DNA of 64,000 nucleotides from Prionace glauca. Lineage: Eukaryota; Chordata; Chondrichthyes; Carcharhiniformes; Carcharhinidae. Both the position numbers and the translations under genes were made by a program. The DNA is taken from positions 6,073,432-6,137,431 of the forward strand of contig CM075760.1 in NCBI GenBank assembly GCA_037974335.1, written 5' to 3'. Below are positions 58,242 through 64,000 of the stretch, piece after piece; position 1 is the stretch's first letter, and each line of letters starts with the position of its first letter. The notes beneath the pieces were generated by a model that searched no databases, had not been told where the DNA came from, and saw only the letters and a list, made by a program, of their open reading frames with translations.

Positions 58242-58673
58242 AAGCTTCTTCTTTCTCCGTTCACTCTGTGTATTGGAGCGAATGTCCTGCAAAATTGGGG
58301 TAAAACAAGGGAAATATGAAGCCTTGGAACTAAATCCTGAGGGAAATGGATCGCAATATTCGGAAGGTGGTGCAGTTGTGAATGGTGTTATTGATGATTG
58401 AGTGGAAAGTGTTGGATCTTTGGGCTACTGGTGGTCAGTTCCCTTCCCATTCCTCCCTGTGGTAAGAGACGTGGGTTTATTTTCCCTGCCCGTTCATAGG
58501 AGATAGCGAATAACCAACACACTACAGCATTGCTGCAGGATCATCGGAACTAAAGAGACTTGTATAGAATTTTAAACAGTGCGATCATGCTGCAGTTCTG
58601 GAACAGGTTTTCAGAAATAGAATGGCGGCCAGTAACACACGAGTTTAGAATATATTTACGAGTTGCTACCTCT

Positions 58674-58747
58674 GTCTCTATGGTGCAATTGGTCAGCGCG
58701 TTCAGCTGTTAACTGAAAGGTTGGTGGTTTAAGACAACCCAGCGACG
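58674..58747 (+). pseudogene. tRNA-Asn (GTT) pseudogene
   Basis: 74 nt aligned with tRNA-Asn: GTCTCTATGGTGCAATTGGT, anticodon loop CTGTTAA intact. The T loop is TTTAAGA instead of TTCGAGC, so the pol III B box is destroyed. The acceptor stem has two mismatches and the T stem one. Confidence 0.82.
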
Positions 58748-59248
58748 GAATTTCCTCACCATCAACATTCACGGGTAAACAGTTGCCTGTTGGCAATGGG
58801 TCCGTGAGTGCCAATAAAAAAAAGCTGTCAATTGTTCCCGGCTGTTCTGTTATCTGGTGTTACCAACATTATTTAACGAGAACTGACTTCAAACAGGTTA
58901 CATATAACATTATATACATGCTTCCATTATACCTTTAAACTTAAAAAACACAATCGAAACATGAACTTGTGGCTGAGCATTTGTTCCTATTCCATATTCC
59001 TGTTTCCATTCATTCCTGGATAGATCATAAATCTGTCTAACCCAAACTGAAATGTGTTCAGTGATGGAACATCAGAACCCTTTGGAATAGAGAATTCCCA
59101 AGATTCATGGGCCTTTGAGTCAAACAATTTCTCCTCATCTCACTCCTAAATCATCAGCGCCTTGTCCTGAGATTGTGCCCGTGTAGAAATAAAACAAAAG
59201 ACTGGTGGCTCATGGATGAATTAATATTTTATAAAACACCCGCCAGCT

Positions 59249-59320
59249 TCCCTGGTGGTCTAGTGGTTAGGATTCGGCGCTTTCACCGCCGCGGCCCGGG
59301 TTCGATTCCCGGTCAGGGAA
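59249..59320 (+). tRNA. tRNA-Glu (anticodon TTC)
   Basis: 72 nt, apparently intact: acceptor TCCCTGG/TCAGGGA, D arm GGTCTAGTGGTTAGGATTC, anticodon loop with TTC (GGCGCTTTCACCGCC region), T arm CCCGG-TTCGATT-CCCGG. A and B boxes match consensus. There is no run of four T within about 15 bp, so termination would rely on a weaker T3 site. Confidence 0.93.
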
Positions 59321-59741
59321 TGTAGATTTATTGCTGTACAACAATCCTGTGCTACTTCCCGGTCTGCACCAGTTCTGTCGGAATCAGTATCAGGGAGATT
59401 TCCTCTTTAGTATCTGAATTGGAAATGTCACATTTAAAGAACAAAGAAAAAAGGTAGCGACAGGTTACAAAGCGCTGGTGATATAAAATGCGGATGATTA
59501 TTGGAAGAACGATGAAAATGATGCATTAATGAATGGGTAGAAATCATTGATCCCTTAGATATTTGCCAGACGAACGCTTTTAAATGTTGATGTTGGGAAT
59601 AAGTTGTACAATCAGCTTGAAAGTAAGGGTTATCTTCCTGAATTCAGTGACATGGGCTCTCAGTCTGACCACCGGAACCTGCAGCAACACAGCGCAGTTG
59701 AACATTGCAGGCAGGCAGATTTCCTCCACTGTTCTTCAGCT

Positions 59742-59814
59742 CTTTCTGTCGTGTAGTGGTTATCACATTCGCCTTACACGCGAAAAATCCCCGGTTCGAA
59801 TCCGGGCAGAAACA
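59742..59814 (+). tRNA. tRNA-Val (anticodon TAC)
   Basis: 73 nt: acceptor CTTTCTG/CAGAAAC (only the terminal pair mismatched), A box GTGTAGTGGTTATCAC, anticodon stem-loop TTCGC-CTTACAC-GCGAA, T arm CCCGG-TTCGAAT-CCGGG. Probably functional, but the C1:C72 mismatch is unusual (usual G1). Confidence 0.88.
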
Positions 59815-59872
59815 CTCATTAAACTTTCTCGTGTTGGATAAGGGAAAATTGTTAAATTTAAGTTTACTGCTC

Positions 59873-60085
59873 AACATTATCCGAACCTCGATGTTAAAGA
59901 CATGTTATCATTGCTCTGATTTCACCGTCAAATACTTTCTGAGAAATAAGGTGCACTAACGGGGAAGTTCGATTTTGACACCGAGCATTTATCCGCATCT
60001 CGTTCAGTCTCCAGCAGATTTAATGGGTTTATAGGTGCAGACTAATATGGTTCATCACCATCTGAAATATCCGATACGAGTGTGT
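59873..60085 (+). repeat. Local repeat, second location
   Basis: 'acattatccgaacctcgatg' to 'catcaccatctgaaatatcc', a copy of 57626-57860. 60086-60404 has no recognised feature. Confidence 0.75.
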
Positions 60086-60529
60086 GCTCAAACAGACAGA
60101 TACAAGTGATAGTGTAAGTGAACTAGAGGAAATGGTGCACATTTCACAGATGAATCATTTTTAAAAATCGTTTTTCATCTCCAACAAATAGGAAATGTCA
60201 CCCAGACAGATGAGGGAATCGAGACTCAGCGCGGATCTACTGGGCTTTCCTGTAAAGGGCGGAAATGTATGCGTCCATAATAAAAAAGGCACAAGTGTCA
60301 CGAACAGATAATTTTTGATTTTCGTCCATTTAAATGTATTTGACTTTGTTTAAAAGCTGACGATAGTCAATCTCAAAATTGTGATCTGTATTACCCGGCG
60401 ATTCTGTTGGTCAGTTATGTTTTCAATTCAGTAATGTTCAAGTTCAGAGATATTCAATTCATAATAAAGCCATATGTGTTAAATAATACATTGGTACTGA
60501 ATAGTGACACAAATACTGAGTACACTTGT

Positions 60530-60935
60530 ACAATGAGCTCCACCACTTCAATGGGCAGAGAATTCCAGAGATTCACCACCCTTTGAGTGAAGAAGTTCCT
60601 CCTCAACTCCGATCTAAACTGTCCTCCCCCCATTATTTTGAGGCTGTGCCCTCTAGTCCTGCTGTCCTTTCTAAGCGGGAAGTAACTCTCTACCTCTATC
60701 CTATCCATCCCCTTCATTATCTTATGAGATCCCCCCTCAGCCTTCTAAACTCCAATGAGTACAGATACAGTCTATTAAATCTCTCCTCATAGGTTAACCC
60801 CCTCATCTCTGGTATCAGCCCAGTGAACCTTCTCTGCACTCCCTCCAAGGCCAATATATCCTTCCACAAGTACGCCGATCAAAACTGCACACGGTATTCC
60901 TGTTGCGGCCTCACCAGTACCCTCTACAGCAACGC
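60530..60935 (-). mobile_element. CR1-type LINE 3' end
   Basis: The minus frame reads MKGMDRIEVESYFPLRKDSR and 'RRNFFTQRVVNLWNSLPIEV'. The 3' terminal repeat is missing; the copy stops at 60530. Confidence 0.88.
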
Positions 60936-60949
60936 ATCAAATATTGCTC

Positions 60950-61445
60950 AAGTTCATGCAATGCACAAATTCCTGACTGATGGAGGGTGGTCCATTTTTA
61001 GAATTCAACACCTGCAGAATGCCTGGTGTCAAGAAAGAGGTGTGAAGTTTCTCCACTCTTCTCCTTGTATTTGATTAACTCATCCTGTGTATGGCCATCC
61101 ATTTTGAATGAGCATCTACCAATATCAGGAACACAGACCCCATGAACGGTCCGGCACTGTCCATGTGCAGTCACGTCTATGGCCAACCCAAGTGTAAAGA
61201 ATAGTGACTGGTGACTGTTCTGCCCTTGTTGATGTTGCCAACACTGACACACAATCAAATATCTGTATCCATACCTGGCCACCAGACGTGGCAATTTGGA
61301 GGATCGTCAGTTTGCCACTCCTGGGTGGCCATGGTAAAGTTCGGCCGGGTTGGGATGGTGTCTCAGGATGACACTCTTGAACCCCATAGGAGTATGCCAT
61401 CTTCCACAGTCAGCTGTTCTCTGCCACTCCAATATGGGTGCAATT
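60950..61445 (-). mobile_element. Fossil Ty3/gypsy LTR-retrotransposon fragment (integrase region)
   Basis: The minus-strand readings show pieces resembling the zinc-binding part and the start of the catalytic core of a gypsy-type integrase. No LTR, gag or RT is seen. It is a short, broken remnant with a few breaks, apparently old. Confidence 0.65.
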
Positions 61446-61689
61446 CTGCTGTAACAGCTTTTTGGTTACCCCCATCAGCTCTTACTTCTCTTCAGTTTAT
61501 TCAGGACTGGGTAAGTTTGCCTCCACAGCCAAATATTATTGGCTGCCGCTGGGAGAATTTTGAAAAAGTTCATGATTACTGTCTCTTCCATTGGGGATGC
61601 GACCAGTTATCTGTTAATTGTAACCAGCTCAAGGTATCTGCCTTCGCGACTCGGCCTCCTAGTCACCCGTGTTCAGAGGACAATTAAGT

Positions 61690-61945
61690 GTCAACCACAT
61701 TGTTGCGGCCCTGGAGTCACGGTTAGGCCTGACCACGTAAGGACAACAGATTTCCTTTCCTGGGACATTGGTGAACCAGTTAGGGCTTTCCGACAATCAA
61801 CAATGTTTTTATGGTCACCAGCGGATTCTAAACTCCAGACCTATTTATTCAAATTCCACCATCTGCTGTGACGAGATTGGAATCCGGGTGCCCAATACAT
61901 TAGCTGAGTTTCTGTATTAATAGTCGAGTGATAAAACCACCTGTC
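61690..61945 (-). mobile_element. tRNA-type SINE, minus strand
   Basis: 'ttcaaattccaccatctgct', 'gattggaatccgggtgccca', then the head. 61446-61689 holds nothing clear. Confidence 0.7.
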
Positions 61946-62119
61946 CACATCCTGAGTGTACACATCCTGAATTCTGCTAACCAAGACACTCCATATTATA
62001 TACGTCTGCAGAGCTCCTGGAGTGGACAGCATTAACTGCCTCAAACAGGGAGCTCATATTCCAATAATTCCACTTGATGGTTATCTGTAAAGTCTTTAAA
62101 TATGTCTCTCTGCCACTTT

Positions 62120-62285
62120 CTGTGCTTCTCTCTCTCTCTCTCTTTCTTGCTCTCTCGCTCTCACTCTATCTTTTGCTCTTGTTGTTTCCATTTTACTCAT
62201 TCAGTCTCACTCTTTCCCATTCACTCCCGCTCTCTGTCTCCATATCTGTTTCTCTCTGTTTCTGGTTATTTCCCTTCAGACCCTG
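62120..62285 (+). repeat. TC-rich simple repeat
   Basis: Degenerate (TCTCTCTTTC)n. Confidence 0.85.
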
Positions 62286-62322
62286 CTAAATCTTGTGCTG
62301 GTCGGCAGCAACCACACCTACA

Positions 62323-62394
62323 TTCCCTGACCGGGAATCGAACCCGGGCCGCGGCGGTGAGAGCGCCGAATCCTAACCACTAGACCACCAGGGA
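62323..62394 (-). tRNA. tRNA-Glu (anticodon CTC)
   Basis: The reverse complement is a near twin of the tRNA-Glu at 59249, with CTC in place of TTC in the anticodon. All stems pair. It reads CTC-anticodon Glu for GAG codons. It is opposite in orientation to the first four tRNAs. Confidence 0.93.
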
Positions 62395-62509
62395 AGATGC
62401 AAATAACAGCCTTAATCTGACCGGTACATTTCAGCGTTTTTCAAATTCTCCAGAACGGCTTGTCGAGGGAAAAAAATTGTTTTGATAGAACAGGAATGAC
62501 TCCTTCAGC

Positions 62510-62705
62510 CAACAGCAAATTACTGCAGATGCTGGAACTTAAAAAAAAAACTTAAAATGCTGGAAAATATCAACAGGAGGAACAGCACCTCTGGAGAAAG
62601 AATTTAAGACAATGTAATTGACTCTAAACTGCCCTCTGAAATGGCCCAACAAAATAGTTAGTTCAGTGGGAAATAGGGATGGACAACAAATGCTGACAAT
62701 GAAAT
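62510..62705 (+). repeat. Dispersed repeat and SINE fragments
   Basis: 62510-62600 is the 'aaaatgctggaaaatatcaa' family. 62617-62705 ('taaactgccctctgaaatgg', 'gggatggacaacaaatgctg') is the tail of the tRNA-type SINE. 62706-63370 has only another weak 'aaaatgttggaa' copy (62870-62960). Confidence 0.65.
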
Positions 62706-63374
62706 CTATATTGTGTTAGCAGCATTTTATGAAATAATTAATAATTTTCATTTTGTTTCATTTCATGTCAGACAGGGCGACATATTTGGGGCTCTTATTA
62801 TTTAAAACCTCAGCCCTTTAACTATTGAGACAGTTATGGTTCAGTCAGAGAAAAGTGATCCACTGTGATCCAAAAGAAGGAATTTTAGTTGCTGCAAATC
62901 CCACCTCAAAACGGAAAATGTTGGAAGATTCATCAGTTTCAACAGTTTCTGTGGAGGGAAAGAGAGGGAATGATACAGGTTGCTGACCTTTGACCCTAAC
63001 TGTAAGAAATTTATGATTTCATGGCTTTCAAGCAAGTACAGAGCCAAGGAAAATAGAGAGAGAGAGGATGGAAGAAAAAATAGGCTTTTGATAGGATGGA
63101 AGGCTGGAGTGATTGAATTACAATGGAGATGATTGTTGTTTCCACTGACACAATCTCGCAGATCTGGGTTCAAATCTCATAATAAATGGGAACAAAACCT
63201 CTCGCTGAGTTCAGCGCTTAGCTCACCGCCTTCCAGTGATCTGGAGGCAGTTTTCTCAACTGTGAGATGAACAACGGAGAAAAGAGAGAGCGACTCAGTT
63301 TGAGCCGTGGCACTCCTGGAGGAACGGTGATCTGGAATTCACCCAGGAATGAGTCAAAGTTTTAAAAACATCGA

Positions 63375-63447
63375 CGCCCAACGTGGGGCTCGAACCCACG
63401 ACCCTGAGATTCAGAGTCTCATGCTCTACCGATTGAGCTAGCTGGGC
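63375..63447 (-). tRNA. tRNA-Lys body with CTG (Gln) anticodon
   Basis: The reverse complement matches vertebrate tRNA-Lys-CTT almost throughout: GCCCAGCTAGCTCAATCGGT, stem TGAGA/TCTCA, T arm GTGGG-TTCGAGC-CCCAC, discriminator G. The anticodon loop reads CTCTGAA instead of CTCTTAA, so the anticodon is CTG. All stems pair and TTTTT follows on the minus strand (63364-63368), so it looks transcribable. Standard annotation would flag an isotype/anticodon conflict. Confidence 0.88.
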
Positions 63448-64000
63448 ACAGGCACTATTGGTCTTTCCGTAACCTAAAATGCATGGAGAGAATATGGCTT
63501 TTCTATTTGGTGTCTCAGTTTGTTCAGATTTCAACGTTTACATTGAATCCCCAAAGTTTCTATCCATCCCTCTCAGTCATCAATTACATCAATCACATCT
63601 CTCAATTCTTGGCTTCACCTTTCCCAAGCATTCCAAAATCCTCTTACATCATTCACCGTATTTTTCCTTTGTTCTTAATAATTTAGCCAGGGGAGGGGGC
63701 GGAGGGAACACCCTCCCAAGGTTTTCATGTCACACTGTTTCCCTATTTCAGATTTTTCAATAAGATCATCTCTGATTATTCTAAACTCCAGAGCGAACAG
63801 ACTCATCCCACTGAATCTCTCCTCTCAGGAGAAACGCAGAAATCAATCGCCCCACAGCGTCTGTGAAGGGAACAACATCTAAATCTTCCGGCTGGATGAA
63901 CTGGCCTCGGAGCTGGAGAAGTCAGAGTTGTAACACTAACGATAAACTCTGAAGAACATACATGTCAGATACACAACATACATGCCAGATACACACACAG
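63448..64000. other. Window end, no gene
   Basis: 63755-63840 resembles a worn minus-strand CR1 tip ('caataagatcatctctgatt', 'ctaaactccagagcgaacag'). Nothing else is recognised. Confidence 0.4.

Noticed and set aside
60950-61445. Intact retrotransposon gene
   Set aside because: Only a short, broken gypsy integrase-region fossil without LTRs or other parts.
63130-63180. Seventh tRNA near 'ctgggttcaaatctca'
   Set aside because: Only a B-box-like match; no acceptor or anticodon stem can be formed.

Overview
The window looks like shark (elasmobranch) nuclear DNA. It holds one complete germline IgM heavy-chain cluster in the compact cartilaginous-fish form (one VH, two D, one JH, four C-mu exons, two membrane exons), all on the + strand from about 33.69 to 54.36 kb. 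Around it lie tRNA-headed V-SINE/HE1-like SINEs and 5'-truncated CR1-type LINEs typical of elasmobranch genomes.

Layout. 0-21.5 kb is an accessory desert: CR1 pieces, V-SINEs, an 84-bp minisatellite, a degenerate 'TCTCTGTTTATATTA' repeat family, and a CR1 copy (17.1-18.9 kb) that still shows much of its reverse transcriptase. 22.2-25.8 kb is a decayed duplicate of the VH upstream region carrying a VH pseudogene. 30.3-34.4 kb holds the functional VH with its upstream region, including an inverted repeat of about 190 bp. 34.7-35.6 kb has D1, D2 and JH with recombination signals in a consistent 23-12/22-12/12-23 order. 35.6-46.8 kb is the J-to-C-mu1 intron (AT-rich internally duplicated DNA, CA and CACTCACCCT satellites, and a purine-rich AGCT-containing minisatellite just before C-mu1). 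46.8-54.4 kb holds C-mu1 to C-mu4 with a secretory tail and its poly(A) signals, a long CA-rich intron, then TM1, TM2 and the membrane 3' UTR. 54.6-56.1 kb is more CR1. 56.16-56.95 kb is a CpG island with housekeeping-promoter motifs. 57.6-63.5 kb is a small tRNA gene cluster (Gly, Asn, Glu, Val, Glu and a Lys-bodied tRNA with a CTG anticodon) mixed with repeats and one short Ty3/gypsy fossil.

How it works together. V, D1, D2 and J are all unjoined, so the cluster needs RAG recombination. Every splice junction from leader through TM1 is phase 1 except TM1/TM2 (phase 0). Secreted IgM comes from reading through C-mu4 to its own tail and poly(A) site. Membrane IgM comes from splicing a cryptic donor near the end of C-mu4 to TM1. 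Nearly all other long open frames are simple-repeat or LINE/SINE readings. I had no alignment tool: similarities were judged by eye and repeat boundaries are approximate (about 10-30 bp) unless stated as exact.
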